Both the position numbers and the translations under genes were made by a program. The notes under the pieces were generated by a model. It ran no database searches. It was not told where the DNA came from and saw only the letters and a list, made by a program, of their open reading frames with translations. A stretch of 64,000 nt of DNA from Planctomycetota bacterium (lineage in GTDB: Bacteria; Planctomycetota; Phycisphaerae; Phycisphaerales; UBA1924), in NCBI GenBank assembly GCA_018968885.1, contig JAGWZK010000001.1, positions 1 to 64,000 on the forward strand, read 5' to 3'. Below, piece after piece: positions 18,183-28,159 of the stretch; within the stretch, counting starts at the first letter, position 1; each line of letters opens with the position of its first letter.

Positions 18183-19514
18183 TTATGACGCGGTTTTCGC
18201 CTTGCGGTTCCCTGTCGGGGCAGAATCGGGCCATTGGGACACGAGTCCGAGAACTGCATCTTCGAGGGTTTTGCCTTGATCCATATCCCAGGCCTGCTCA
18301 GCAAGGCGGCGTGCTGTGGTTATCTGACCTTGGATGGCACGCAGGTTGGCGGCGAGGAGGAGCATCTGGGCACCATTGGTGCCGCCGGTTCGCTTGGCTT
18401 GAGAAGTGAGGCGAGTCGCGGCGTCAGCAGCCGCTGGAGCCGATAACCCCCACGCGGATTCGTCTAGGTCAGCGAAAGCGGGAGAGAGGCGGAGGGCTTG
18501 AATGAAGCGGAGGACTGCTTCGCCATCCTGCCGCGATGCGAGATGGAGGACGGTGAGTGCGGAGAGGGCGGCACCATCGTCGGGGGATTGCTCGACGGTG
18601 GCGATGAGTTCATCGCGGGCGGCGGCGAAATCGCCACGGTCACGGAGGATGAGGGCCTTTTCCATGCCGGAAAGGGAGGCGATGCGGGCTTCTTCCCGAT
18701 TGCGTTGTGCTTGGATGGAATTGTCTTCGATGAGTTTGGGGTCGAGTTCCTGCAGGTTGGTGTGCTGGGCGGGGGCGACGATTTGCCGCGGAATGGAGTA
18801 GACCTGGGGCTGCATGGTGCGGCGGACTTTTTGGAGCATGCCCGCTTCGCTGAGGAATTGCTGGACCGCCGCGGGGCGCTGTTCAACGGGAGCGCGGAGG
18901 GCGCGATCGCGCTCCTGCTGCCACTGTTGGGAGGAGCGGCCGAGGTAGGGGTACTGCTTGACCATGCTGCGGCCATAGGGGGTTTGGGCCCAACTGCTAT
19001 CGAGGGAATCGCGGGGCGGGGGAATAGCTCCCTGCACACCATCGGCACCGACCTGGCCGGTGGTGGGAGGGCGTCCGGTTGAGCCGATGGGATCGGGGAG
19101 GGACAGCTTGAAGGTCGGGAGCTGCACCATGAGGGAGGGGATGCGGACCCAGACATCGACGCCGCCGATGTTGGTCTTGACGGGGACGCGCTCCCGCGGT
19201 TTGGGTGTGTATGGGATCGGAGTGCGAGCGCCGCCCCCACCCCCACCGCTGCTTCGTGCTGGCTGAGTTGCGGGCTCTGGGCGCCTGGGTGAGGTTTCGA
19301 CGACTTTCCAGGGCTGGGGAGGAGCGGCGATTGTGCCGGGTGACTCGACGACCCAGTTACCGGGGAGGCCGGAGACGCGACCGGCGGGAACGACTGTGCC
19401 GCGATAGGTGGATTGCCATGTGCCGGGTTCGACGACAATGCCAGCACAGGCCGAACCGGAGATGGCGGCGACGAGGAGCAGCGGCAGTGCGCGCGAGTGG
19501 ATCCGCATGAACAT
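18183..19514 (-). CDS. Secreted TPR-like protein (triad member 1)
   Basis: A 443-aa protein with a signal peptide (ending SACAG, possibly a lipobox at LLLVAAISGSAC). A Pro/Gly-rich linker with a run of glycines follows to about residue 100. The central region contains YGRSMVKQYPYLGRSSQQWQ and QPQVYSIPRQIV, without family assignment. Residues about 285-430 form TPR-like helices (ALILRDRGDFAAARDELIATVEQSP, in part). The tail is more distantly related to those of the next two genes. GAGG lies five bases before the ATG at 19514, making this the first gene of a probable three- or four-gene transcription unit. It is divergent from mreB; the 247-base spacer would hold both promoters. Confidence 0.68.
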   Translation of the reverse strand: MFMRIHSRALPLLLVAAISGSACAGIVVEPGTWQSTYRGTVVPAGRVSGLPGNWVVESPGTIAAPPQPWKVVETSPRRPEPATQPARSSGGGGGGARTPIPYTPKPRERVPVKTNIGGVDVWVRIPSLMVQLPTFKLSLPDPIGSTGRPPTTGQVGADGVQGAIPPPRDSLDSSWAQTPYGRSMVKQYPYLGRSSQQWQQERDRALRAPVEQRPAAVQQFLSEAGMLQKVRRTMQPQVYSIPRQIVAPAQHTNLQELDPKLIEDNSIQAQRNREEARIASLSGMEKALILRDRGDFAAARDELIATVEQSPDDGAALSALTVLHLASRQDGEAVLRFIQALRLSPAFADLDESAWGLSAPAAADAATRLTSQAKRTGGTNGAQMLLLAANLRAIQGQITTARRLAEQAWDMDQGKTLEDAVLGLVSQWPDSAPTGNRKAKTAS

Positions 19515-19761
19515 GACCGACCTCTCAGGACTCAGATGCTTGCTGGTGCTGCTTGGAGATTACCCACACATGCAAGTGGTACTGCGAGATTGGTGAGGTG
19601 GTTGCGGGGGAGGGAGGGTGAAGATGGCCCCACAAGCGGGGATGGCGGGTTCTGCCGCACCAACTCCTACTGGGTGCCGAACCGGTGGGGAATCGTTGAA
19701 TCGGTGACAATGTGGGGGGGATTGGCAACATCAATCTATAGAAGGTTGCTATGCTCGCGCT

Positions 19762-20811
19762 GTGAAATTCGACCGCCTTCTCGGACTTTTCTCAGTAGAC
19801 ATGGGCATCGACCTTGGCACCTGCAACACGCTGGTGTCGGTCCGGGGCCAGGGCATCGTTTTGAATGAGCCCAGCGTGGTGGCCGTGAAGAAGGGCACCA
19901 ATCAGGTTCTCAAGGGTGGCGACGCGGTGGGATGGATGGCCAAGGAGATGCTGGGCAAGACTCCGGGGAGCATCACGGCGGTGCGGCCATTGAAGGATGG
20001 CGTGATTTCGGATTTTGAGATCACCGAGGCGATGCTGTCGTATTTCATCCGCAAGGCCAATGGCAACACGCGGATTGTGCGGCCGCGCGTGGTGATCAGC
20101 GTGCCCAGTGGCATCACAGCGGTGGAAAAGCAGGCGGTGTATCAATCTGCAGAGCACGCGGGTGCGCGGCGGATTTATCTGGTTGAAGAACCGGTGGCGG
20201 CGGCGATCGGTGCGGGTCTGCCCTTTGCTGAAGCGACGGCGAGCATGATTGTGGATATCGGTGGCGGAACCACCGAAGTGGCAATCATGTCGCTGGCGGA
20301 TATCGCGGTGTGTGAATCGGTGCGCGTGGCTGGCGACGACATGGACGAAGCGATCATCAACCACATGAAGCGCGCGTACAACATGATGATCGGCGAGCAG
20401 ACGTCTGAACGGATCAAGATTGAGATTGGCTCGGCCGCACCCTTGGAGCAGGAGAAAGAACTTGAAGTGCGCGGCCGCGACATGATCAGCGGCATGCCGC
20501 GGAAGGTCGTGATCAAGAGCACTGAGATCCGGGAAGCTCTGCAAGAGCCGGTGCAAGCGATTACAGAAGCGGTGACGCGGACGCTGGAGCGGGCCGAACC
20601 GGAACTGGCAGCAGACTTGGTGGACAACGGCATCACGATGGCGGGTGGTGGATCGCTGTTGCGCGGACTGCCGCAGGTGATTGAGAAAGCGACGGGGCTG
20701 CCGACCAAACTGGCGGATGACCCACTGACGTGTGTGGCACGGGGAACGTGTATTTATCTCGAGAATCTTGAGTTGTGGAAGGACACGCTCGAGAACAACA
20801 TGGATACGTGA
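19762..20811 (+). CDS. mreB: Rod shape-determining protein MreB
   Basis: The actin-like filament protein that positions cell-wall synthesis at the inner membrane face. Actin-fold nucleotide motifs are visible: phosphate 1 VDMGIDLGTCNTLV near residue 12, phosphate 2 MIVDIGGGTTEVAI near 160, and adenosine-binding GITMAGGGSLLRGLP near 287. The length of 349 aa is standard. The GTG at 19762 is the start given the frame; an ATG at 19801 would cut into the fold. It is the first gene of an mreB-mreC-mreD series on the same strand. Its presence implies a peptidoglycan-linked elongation system in this planctomycete. Confidence 0.95.
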   Translation: MKFDRLLGLFSVDMGIDLGTCNTLVSVRGQGIVLNEPSVVAVKKGTNQVLKGGDAVGWMAKEMLGKTPGSITAVRPLKDGVISDFEITEAMLSYFIRKANGNTRIVRPRVVISVPSGITAVEKQAVYQSAEHAGARRIYLVEEPVAAAIGAGLPFAEATASMIVDIGGGTTEVAIMSLADIAVCESVRVAGDDMDEAIINHMKRAYNMMIGEQTSERIKIEIGSAAPLEQEKELEVRGRDMISGMPRKVVIKSTEIREALQEPVQAITEAVTRTLERAEPELAADLVDNGITMAGGGSLLRGLPQVIEKATGLPTKLADDPLTCVARGTCIYLENLELWKDTLENNMDT

Positions 20812-20866
20812 TTCAGGCGCACGCGAACTTCCTGCCCGGCATCGCTGTTGGTAGAAGTTGGCACTG

Positions 20867-21790
20867 ATGATGAAGACCTACTCGTCCCAGTCATTCTTCA
20901 GTCGTAACGCGGTGGCGATTGTCGCCGGCGGCGCGGCGTTGCTGGGCCTGTTGCCAGCCAAGTGGCTGGGGTGGCTGGGTGGAGTGCGCGAGCCAGTGGC
21001 GGTGCTGGTGGCGCCGGTGTCGGGCCCGTTGCAATCACTCTCGGGATGGCTGAGGCCTGCTGAGCCGACTCATGCTGAGGCACAGGAACTGCGGCAATTG
21101 CGCGAGCAGCGCGACACCTTTGAGCGGCTGTATCTGCAATCTCTGGAAGACATCCGCAAATTGGAGACGATGTCGGCAGATATGGCGCGGTTTCGTCAGG
21201 CCAATCCGGGCGTGCGCGTCGACCCATTGGTGCGATCGGTGATTGCAGATGGGGGAGATCTTTCCAGCGGGATCGTGAAGGTTCGCGCGGGCACATCAGA
21301 TGGCGTGACGACAGGCACGGTTGCGACGGTGCGGGGCGAGCACCTTGTGGGGCGCGTGGTGACGGTGAACGGCAAGACGTGCATGGTGCAGCCGATCACG
21401 ACCAAGTCGGCGGGAGCGCTGGGCGTGGTGGTGCTGGTGACGATGCCGGGGCAGCCGACGCGAGGGCTGCTGGGTGCGCTCAAGCCGGTGGGTGATGGGA
21501 CGCTGGCTGGTGATGTGAAGTATGAATTGGACCCGACGACGATGGCGCCGGTGACGCCACGAGTCGGGGACAATGTGCGTTTGCGGGATGATGAATCGTG
21601 GCCGAGCGCAGCACAGAACCTGCTCGTCGGGACGGTTGAATCGATTGCGCCAAGCCCCAGTGACCCGAATCGGCAACGGATCGTTGTGAAGCCGCGGATT
21701 GCGCGATTGGACCGCGTGGGCGAGGTCATGCTGCTGGTGACTGCTGAACCGGGGAGCGTGCCGGGTGGCGGGTCAGGAGGCACACCATGA
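20867..21790 (+). CDS. mreC: Rod shape-determining protein MreC
   Basis: A periplasmic scaffold protein of the elongation complex, about 307 aa from the ATG at 20867 (a second ATG follows at once, and an upstream TTG also fits). One membrane helix (about residues 12-35) is followed by a coiled coil (EAQELRQLREQRDTFERLYL, about 70-110). The beta-rich MreC core starts at about 125, with VRAGTSDGVTTGTVATV and GLLGALKPVGDGT. The last residues are Gly-rich. The stop overlaps the mreD start (ATGA), so the two are translationally coupled. The mreB gene lies about 55 bases upstream. Confidence 0.9.
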   Translation: MMKTYSSQSFFSRNAVAIVAGGAALLGLLPAKWLGWLGGVREPVAVLVAPVSGPLQSLSGWLRPAEPTHAEAQELRQLREQRDTFERLYLQSLEDIRKLETMSADMARFRQANPGVRVDPLVRSVIADGGDLSSGIVKVRAGTSDGVTTGTVATVRGEHLVGRVVTVNGKTCMVQPITTKSAGALGVVVLVTMPGQPTRGLLGALKPVGDGTLAGDVKYELDPTTMAPVTPRVGDNVRLRDDESWPSAAQNLLVGTVESIAPSPSDPNRQRIVVKPRIARLDRVGEVMLLVTAEPGSVPGGGSGGTP

Positions 21791-22356
21791 CCTGGGTTGG
21801 CTTTGCACTACTGACGTGGGTGCTGCTGGGCCTGGAGCTTGGGCTGCGGCGAATGCTGGAGATCGGGTCGACAGGGATTGCGCCGTCGTTTGTGTTTCCA
21901 TTGATCGCGCTTGTGGCGATGGCGGGCACGCCGGGGATGGTGCATCGGGCGGCGTTGATTCTGGGACTCTTGATGGACCTATTGAGCCCGGTGGCGCTGG
22001 CGGATGGGCGTGGCGAGGTGGTGGTTCTGGGGCCGTGTGCGCTGGGGTATCTGGTCGCGGCACACTTCATGCTGAATTCACGCGGATTGATTGTGCGGCG
22101 GAATCCGTTGTCACTGGGCCTCATGGCGATGGCGGGGCATGCGATTGCGGGAATTCTGGCCTTGTTCTTTCTCTTCATTCGCAAGTGGATTCAGGGTGAT
22201 GTGGCGATAGGCGCGGGAGCGCAGCTGCTGGCGGTGCTGGGATCGGCGGTGTACACGGGATTGATCGCCCCACTGCAGGGATTGGTGATGATTCCACTGG
22301 CATCGACGATCGGGTTGCAGAGCTTGCAGCAGAGAAGATTTGCACGGACGCGGTGA
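21787..22356 (+). CDS. mreD: Rod shape-determining protein MreD
   Basis: A 189-aa integral membrane protein of the elongation complex. Five or so hydrophobic segments are visible, beginning with WVGFALLTWVLLGLELGL and ending with the C-terminal GLIAPLQGLVMIPLAST. The family is poorly conserved, so the call relies on size, topology and position directly after mreC with an ATGA overlap. A polar loop, DGRGEVVVLGP, matches the kind of loop seen in MreD between helices 2 and 3. The next gene starts 42 bases later. Confidence 0.85.
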   Translation: MTWVGFALLTWVLLGLELGLRRMLEIGSTGIAPSFVFPLIALVAMAGTPGMVHRAALILGLLMDLLSPVALADGRGEVVVLGPCALGYLVAAHFMLNSRGLIVRRNPLSLGLMAMAGHAIAGILALFFLFIRKWIQGDVAIGAGAQLLAVLGSAVYTGLIAPLQGLVMIPLASTIGLQSLQQRRFARTR

Positions 22357-22398
22357 ACCAGACTCACGATTCGCGTGGGCTGCCGATACACTGGCGGC

Positions 22399-23607
22399 AT
22401 GAGTTCAGTTGCACAATCTGGATTGCACCTTGCGGTGGTGGATGATGGCTTTTCGCTAGGCCCATTGAATGACCTGCGGCCATCGTTCGATGTTCGCACG
22501 GGTGCGATGACGACGCTGCGGCGCATGGAAACCGTCCTGGGATTGACGGCTTCGCTGTGGGTGCCACAGAGCTTGAGTGCTTTAGCCAGGGAAAGACACT
22601 CGGATCGACTGATCAATGCGCTTCCCCCGGGTGTATCGAAAGTGTTGATTGTGAATGGGCGATGCGCCCTGCCACGGAGAGAATGGCTGGATGGGCGGGA
22701 GTTGCATCTTGGGGCGACAGTGCAGAATGCGGACGAGGCAATTGAGACGCTGCGTGTGTACACGAGTGGCGGGCACAAGCCGCTTGAAGCGGATGCGAAG
22801 ATCCTGCTGTCGAGACCGTGGCATTGGCGAAGTGTGCGCGATGTGGCGATCAATACTGATTTGGCGCTCTTTGCGACGATGATTCCACGAATTGTGCCGC
22901 CGGCGACGTGTATCGCGTTTGGAACTTTTTCACTGCACGCGCAGGAGAACGTGAAGATCTATCCGGGTGTGACGTTTGACCTGGAGCATGGGCCGATCGT
23001 GCTGTATGACGGCGCGGTGATTCGCCCCGGTGTGACGCTGGTGGGTCCGTGCTTTGTGGGCGGGAATTCGCACGTGCTTGATAAGGGATTCATCAAGGCC
23101 AACACGGCGATTGGCCCCTGGTGCAAGGTGACAGGCGAAGTGGGCGGCACGATCATCCAGGGATACAGCAACAAGGGGCATGATGGGCACTTGGGTGATT
23201 CGTGGCTGGGGGAGTGGGTGAACCTGGGAGCGGGTACGACAAACAGCAACTTGTTGAACACCTATGGAGAGGTGATCTGCAAGGCGACGCCGCGATCATC
23301 GAACGAGCGAACGGGGGAGGTTTTCCTGGGTGCGACGATCGGCGATCATGTGAAGACGGCGATCTGCACGCGGATCATGACGGGGGCGATTCTGCACATC
23401 GGATCGATGTTTGCACAAGCGACGGCGGTGAGCGGAACGGTGGGCGGATTCACATGGGCGACAGATGCGGGGCAGAAGCCGTATCGATTGGACAAGTTTC
23501 TGGAAGTCGCGAGAGCGGCGATGTCGCGGCGGAAGATCACGCCGAGTGAGGCGTATCTGGCACGGCTCGCCGAAGTGCACGCGGCCCAGGCAAGCAGTGT
23601 TTCATAA
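22399..23607 (+). CDS. GlmU-like sugar nucleotidyltransferase/acyltransferase
   Basis: A 402-aa protein of the alternative GlmU type (nucleotidyltransferase-like N-terminus plus left-handed beta-helix). The helix region spans about residues 165-370, with hexapeptide repeats around VKIYPGVTFDLEHGPIVLYDGAVIRPG split across turns, and GEWVNLGAGTTNSNLLNTYG. The N-terminal 150 residues lack the classical GlmU LAAGxGTRM loop; instead LGPLNDLRPSFDVRTGAMTT takes its place, as in the alternative family. It may transfer UMP and acetyl groups to form UDP-GlcNAc or a related sugar. The start at 22399 removes eight unsupported residues. It lies between mreD and polA on one strand, so co-transcription with the elongation genes is likely. 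Confidence 0.75.
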   Translation: MSSVAQSGLHLAVVDDGFSLGPLNDLRPSFDVRTGAMTTLRRMETVLGLTASLWVPQSLSALARERHSDRLINALPPGVSKVLIVNGRCALPRREWLDGRELHLGATVQNADEAIETLRVYTSGGHKPLEADAKILLSRPWHWRSVRDVAINTDLALFATMIPRIVPPATCIAFGTFSLHAQENVKIYPGVTFDLEHGPIVLYDGAVIRPGVTLVGPCFVGGNSHVLDKGFIKANTAIGPWCKVTGEVGGTIIQGYSNKGHDGHLGDSWLGEWVNLGAGTTNSNLLNTYGEVICKATPRSSNERTGEVFLGATIGDHVKTAICTRIMTGAILHIGSMFAQATAVSGTVGGFTWATDAGQKPYRLDKFLEVARAAMSRRKITPSEAYLARLAEVHAAQASSVS

Positions 23608-23618
23608 GGCGAGCCGCG

Positions 23619-26594
23619 ATGTCGACACTTTATCTGATTGATGGGTATGCCCAATTCTTTCGTGCGTATCACGCGATTCGCACGCCGATGACATCGCCGG
23701 TGACCAAAGAGCCGACGAACATGACATTCGGCTTTGTGGGGATGCTGATCAAGCTCTTGAAGGGCGAGGCGCCGCTGACGGATGAGGGAGCGGGAAAGCC
23801 GACGCATATCGCTCTGGCTCTGGACATCGGTGGAGATCGAGGGACGTTTCGCTCGCAGATATACCCGGAGTACAAGGCGACGCGCAAGGAGCCGCCCGAG
23901 GACCTTTTTCCGCAGGTGGAACGGTGCCTGGCGATGCTGAAGGCGATCGGACTGCCGGTGCTGGGGCAGGAGGGTTTTGAGGCCGATGACGTCGCGGCGA
24001 CGCTGTGCTCGCGGCTGGCGCAGGATGAACCAACTCTTGCGATTCGGCTGATCAGCAAAGACAAAGACCTCAAACAGTTGCTATCAGAGCGGGTGGAACT
24101 CTTTGATATTCACACGGGCGATCGATTTGGCATGCAACGGCTGAAGGAGGAACTGGGGCTGACGCCGCCTCAGGTGATTGAGATGCTGGGACTGATGGGT
24201 GACACAGTGGACAATGTGCCGGGGGTGAACGGCGTCGGCGAGAAGACGGCGGCGGAATTGATCGGGACGTATGGGGATATTGATGGCGTGGTGGCGGCGG
24301 CGCGAGATGCGAAATCCAAGATCACGCCCAAGCGGCGCGAGAATATTCTGGCGGCGGCGGAACAGTTGCCATTGAGCCGGACGCTGGTGACGTTGCGGCA
24401 TGATGTGCCGGTGACCTTTTCGCTCGATGATGCGCGGCGGGAGAAACTGGACCTGTCGCCATTGCTGCCGATTCTGAAAGAACTGGGGTTCAATCGCTAT
24501 CAGGATGAGGTGCGCAATCTGATGGGATTGAAACCGGCCATGACGTTCGCGCCACCCGAGAAATCGGGCGCTACCGAAACCCCGCCCACTCCTGCAAAGC
24601 CCGAACCTAAGTCAAAGCCCGCTCGCAGTGACTCAGGTGGCGGTCTCTTCGATTCCGATTCCCTGTTTGCCTCTACCGCAGTCGCCACTCCACGCAGTGC
24701 TGAGGGGGATCATCATTACACCACCATTCGCACACAAGCAGAGCTCGACACCCTCGCCCGCCGCCTCTCCACCGCTCCCATCTTCGCCATCGACACCGAA
24801 ACCACCGGACTCTCACCACTTTCTGCCGATCTGTGCGGCATCAGCATCTGCATCACTCCCGGCGAGGCGTTCTACATCCCTGTTCGCTCTCCCGCCCCCC
24901 ACACTCACCTTTCCGAGGCCGCCGTCCTGGCTACATTGAAGCACGTCATCGAAGACCCCGCGCGTGCCAAGTGCGGCCACAATCTCAAGTACGACATGAT
25001 GGTCCTCCGCCGCGCAGGTGTGATGCTCCGCGGCATCCATGGTCCGCTCGGCCATGACAGCATGGTGGCAAGTTATCTGGTTGATGCCTCGCGATCTTCT
25101 CACTCGATGGATGCCCTATCCCTCGCCCTCCTGCAGCGCACCAATATCTCCATCAAGGAACTCATCGGCAGCGGCAAGGAGCAGCGGACGTTTGACACGG
25201 TGGAGTTGGGGTTAGCGACGGAGTATGCCGCGGAGGATGCGGATGTGTCTCTGCAGCTCCGCAATACGCTGGAGCCGCAGATTCAATCCATGGGTCTCAC
25301 AGATCTGATGCACGATCTGGAGATGCCCTTGGTGGAAGTGCTCGCCGAACTGGAGTACAACGGCATCCACGTGGATCCTGATGAACTGGATCGCCAACGT
25401 GCCCGTCTGCAGAGCCGCATCGATGGCATCCTCGCAGACTTGAAACGCGAATCCCTGGCAGCGCTTGATCGTGTCTTTGATCCGGATTCTCCCAAGCAAC
25501 TTTCTGTCGCTCTCTTCAACAAGCCCGAAGACGATCCTCCCGGCCTGGGCATCAAGCCCGTGAAGAAGACCAAGACGGGGAACTCGACGGATGCGGAAGT
25601 TTTGGAGACGCTGGGGGAAGATGCGTCGATCAGCACGCCGATTCCCAAGTTGATTCTTGAGTACAGGCAATTGACCAAGCTGGTGAATACGTATCTGGTT
25701 TCGCTGAAAGAGGCGATCAATCCGCGCACCAAGCGCATCCATGCAAGTTTCAATCAGACGGTGGCTGCGACAGGAAGATTGTCGTCCAGCGACCCCAACT
25801 TGCAGAACATTCCGATTCGCACCGAGATCGGCAGAGACATTCGCAAGGCATTCATCGCGCCGCCTGGCCGCGTACTCGTCACCGCCGACTACTCACAGAT
25901 CGAGCTCCGACTACTCGCCCATCTCTCCCGCGATCCTGCGCTCATCGCCGCCTTCAATGCCGGTGAAGACATTCACACAGCCGTCGCCGCCCAGATTCAC
26001 AACATCCCGATATCCGAAGTCACCCGCGACCAGCGCTCTGGTGCCAAAATGGTCAATTTCGGCATCGTCTATGGCATCACTGCGTTTGGCCTCGCCCGCC
26101 GCCTTGGTGTCAGCAACGATGTTGCCGCCGAGATCATCGCCGGTTACAAGAAGCGCTTCGCCGGCATCACCACGTTCCTTGAAGAGTGCATCGATCAGGC
26201 GCGGCGTCAGGGATATGTCGAGACGATGATGAAGCGGCGGAGGCCGATTCTCGACATCGAATCCAATAACCCCTCACGCCGCGCACTCGCCGAACGCACC
26301 GCCATCAACTCTGTCGTGCAGGGCTCCGCGGCAGACCTCATCAAACTCGCCATGGTCGATCTGCATGCTCGACTCTCTCCCTCCGCCTCTCACCTGCGAC
26401 AGGGAAAGCCAGCCGATATTCCCAATGTCTTGATGCTTCTGCAGATTCACGATGAACTCGTCTTCGAGTGTGATGAAGCCGATGCCCCACGCGTGAAGGA
26501 TGTGGTGACGCAGCGCATGCAGGCCGCGATGACCATTGCCGTCCCGCTCACCGCCGATGCGCACATCGGCAAGAATTGGTTCGAAGGGAAATAG
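23619..26594 (+). CDS. polA: DNA polymerase I
   Basis: At 991 aa it carries all three domains. The 5'-nuclease (about residues 1-300) shows YLIDGYAQFFRAYHAI, DDVAATL and the GVNGVGEKTA helix-hairpin-helix. The 3'-5' exonuclease (about 365-560) keeps its catalytic residues in FAIDTETTGL, HNLKYDMMVL and YAAEDADV, so proofreading should be intact, which is not true of all bacterial PolA. The polymerase domain (about 600-991) has LQNIPIRTE, DYSQIELRLLAH, the O-helix KMVNFGIVYGIT and QIHDELVFE. The ATG at 23619 comes 11 bases after the GlmU-like stop. Third-codon-position use switches several times between G-ending and C-ending within this gene. Confidence 0.97.
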   Translation: MSTLYLIDGYAQFFRAYHAIRTPMTSPVTKEPTNMTFGFVGMLIKLLKGEAPLTDEGAGKPTHIALALDIGGDRGTFRSQIYPEYKATRKEPPEDLFPQVERCLAMLKAIGLPVLGQEGFEADDVAATLCSRLAQDEPTLAIRLISKDKDLKQLLSERVELFDIHTGDRFGMQRLKEELGLTPPQVIEMLGLMGDTVDNVPGVNGVGEKTAAELIGTYGDIDGVVAAARDAKSKITPKRRENILAAAEQLPLSRTLVTLRHDVPVTFSLDDARREKLDLSPLLPILKELGFNRYQDEVRNLMGLKPAMTFAPPEKSGATETPPTPAKPEPKSKPARSDSGGGLFDSDSLFASTAVATPRSAEGDHHYTTIRTQAELDTLARRLSTAPIFAIDTETTGLSPLSADLCGISICITPGEAFYIPVRSPAPHTHLSEAAVLATLKHVIEDPARAKCGHNLKYDMMVLRRAGVMLRGIHGPLGHDSMVASYLVDASRSSHSMDALSLALLQRTNISIKELIGSGKEQRTFDTVELGLATEYAAEDADVSLQLRNTLEPQIQSMGLTDLMHDLEMPLVEVLAELEYNGIHVDPDELDRQRARLQSRIDGILADLKRESLAALDRVFDPDSPKQLSVALFNKPEDDPPGLGIKPVKKTKTGNSTDAEVLETLGEDASISTPIPKLILEYRQLTKLVNTYLVSLKEAINPRTKRIHASFNQTVAATGRLSSSDPNLQNIPIRTEIGRDIRKAFIAPPGRVLVTADYSQIELRLLAHLSRDPALIAAFNAGEDIHTAVAAQIHNIPISEVTRDQRSGAKMVNFGIVYGITAFGLARRLGVSNDVAAEIIAGYKKRFAGITTFLEECIDQARRQGYVETMMKRRRPILDIESNNPSRRALAERTAINSVVQGSAADLIKLAMVDLHARLSPSASHLRQGKPADIPNVLMLLQIHDELVFECDEADAPRVKDVVTQRMQAAMTIAVPLTADAHIGKNWFEGK

Positions 26595-26651
26595 GCGATG
26601 ACGCACTGCTCAGAACCTGCCACCACCTCCAACAAGTACCGCAACGTCCGT

Positions 26652-28058
26652 TCACATCAACGCTGAAGCAGCCAGGTCTCCGCGCATCAGATCAATCACC
26701 TGATCGCGCGTCCGAATAGTGATGATCTGCTTCCCGCGAATCAGCACTTCCGACGGCTTGGGTTGATCGTTGTATGTATTCGACATGCTCATTCCATACG
26801 CACCCGTGTGGAAGACCGCCAGCACATCATTCCGCTTCAATCGAGGCAGCATCCTCTCCAGTGCCAGAAAGTCTCCTGATTCGCAGATCGGTCCCACCAC
26901 CGATTGCGGCATACACCCGCGAACATGCTCGGGTTCGTTCAACGACCGTGGACCCTGCCCCGCCTGCACACGCGCTGGCCAGATGAAATGAAATGCCCCA
27001 TACAACGCCGGACGAACCAATGCGTTCATACCAGCATCCACCACGGCAAAGTGCGCCCGTCCGGTTCGCTTGGTGTACAGAACTCGCACCAGCAGCACAC
27101 CCGCTTCGGCAACAATCCATCTGCCCGGCTCGAACGCGATTCGAGTTCCCGCCTCCGCCCTTTCCCTCAGCAGCGGAATCAGCGCTTTGGCATGCTCTTC
27201 CAGTGCGACACTTTGCCCGCTGCTGTAATCGATTCCAAACCCTCCACCCAGGTCCAGCGACTCAATTCGCGTTCCCTGACGCTCGATGTGACCGACTGCC
27301 TTCATCACTTCCTGAACACATCGCACATACGGCCGCGGAGACTCAATCATGCTGCCAATATGGGTGTGCAGTCCGCACAATCTGATCCACTTCTTGCCGC
27401 GCCATGCGCGAAAGATCCGTCCCGCCTGATCGATCGACACGCCAAACTTGTTGCGATTTGTACCGGTCGTGATGTATTTGTGCGTCTTGGCATCAACATC
27501 CGGATTGACACGGAGGTGACACCTCGCGACGACTTTCAGCCGGGCCGCCTCAGTCGCGATCACATCCAGTTCCTGTTCGCTCTCCACGTTGAAAGCGTGC
27601 ACTGGTCCGCGCTGCGCACACATTTTCTTTGAAGCACCATCCAGCGCATCCCACACCAGCGAATGACGCCCATGCAGAGCTGCTCGAATCTCATGCTCCT
27701 GCTTCCCAACACCGGCAAACACCACGCGCTCCGTCGGAATTCCCGCCAGAAACGTCCGCTCCAGTTCTCCACCGCTGACAACATCCATCCAGCAACCTGC
27801 AGCCCCCAGGTGCCGCAGAATGTGAACATTTCCGCATGCCTTGACTGCATAACAGATCTGCGGGTGCAAAGGGGCAAACGCTTCCTGAAACCGCTTCACG
27901 CGCTGGCTCAGCGCCTCTGCCGAGTATGCGAACACCGGGCTTCCCGTTCGCTTTACGATCTCCTCCGCCGATACGGATTCGATCATCAGTCGACTGCTGC
28001 CGCTGCGTGAAACATACTTGATCGGTGACACATTCTGAAGCGACGAGGTTCGAGCCAT
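26652..28058 (-). CDS. lysA: Diaminopimelate decarboxylase
   Basis: This PLP enzyme converts meso-diaminopimelate to lysine, the last step of the pathway. The 468-aa product has the fold-type III barrel, with the PLP lysine in YAVKAC (normally YAVKAN or similar), [39 protein letters not shown] for phosphate binding and [11 protein letters not shown]. The C-terminal active-site CESGDFLA and the Tyr in [11 protein letters not shown] complete the dimeric site. The start at 28058 has no Shine-Dalgarno; an internal ATG at 27986 begins close to the usual family start. It is divergent from asnS and converges on polA, with 57 bases between stops. Confidence 0.93.
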   Translation of the reverse strand: MARTSSLQNVSPIKYVSRSGSSRLMIESVSAEEIVKRTGSPVFAYSAEALSQRVKRFQEAFAPLHPQICYAVKACGNVHILRHLGAAGCWMDVVSGGELERTFLAGIPTERVVFAGVGKQEHEIRAALHGRHSLVWDALDGASKKMCAQRGPVHAFNVESEQELDVIATEAARLKVVARCHLRVNPDVDAKTHKYITTGTNRNKFGVSIDQAGRIFRAWRGKKWIRLCGLHTHIGSMIESPRPYVRCVQEVMKAVGHIERQGTRIESLDLGGGFGIDYSSGQSVALEEHAKALIPLLRERAEAGTRIAFEPGRWIVAEAGVLLVRVLYTKRTGRAHFAVVDAGMNALVRPALYGAFHFIWPARVQAGQGPRSLNEPEHVRGCMPQSVVGPICESGDFLALERMLPRLKRNDVLAVFHTGAYGMSMSNTYNDQPKPSEVLIRGKQIITIRTRDQVIDLMRGDLAASALM

Positions 28059-28159
28059 GGTGCCCGGAGGGTACTCACAACCTCCAGCGTTTCAGCTCGC
28101 GCCAAGTGTCATCCCGATTCGCGTTGCGTACCCTTGTCCTTCTGTCGATGGAGTGCCTT

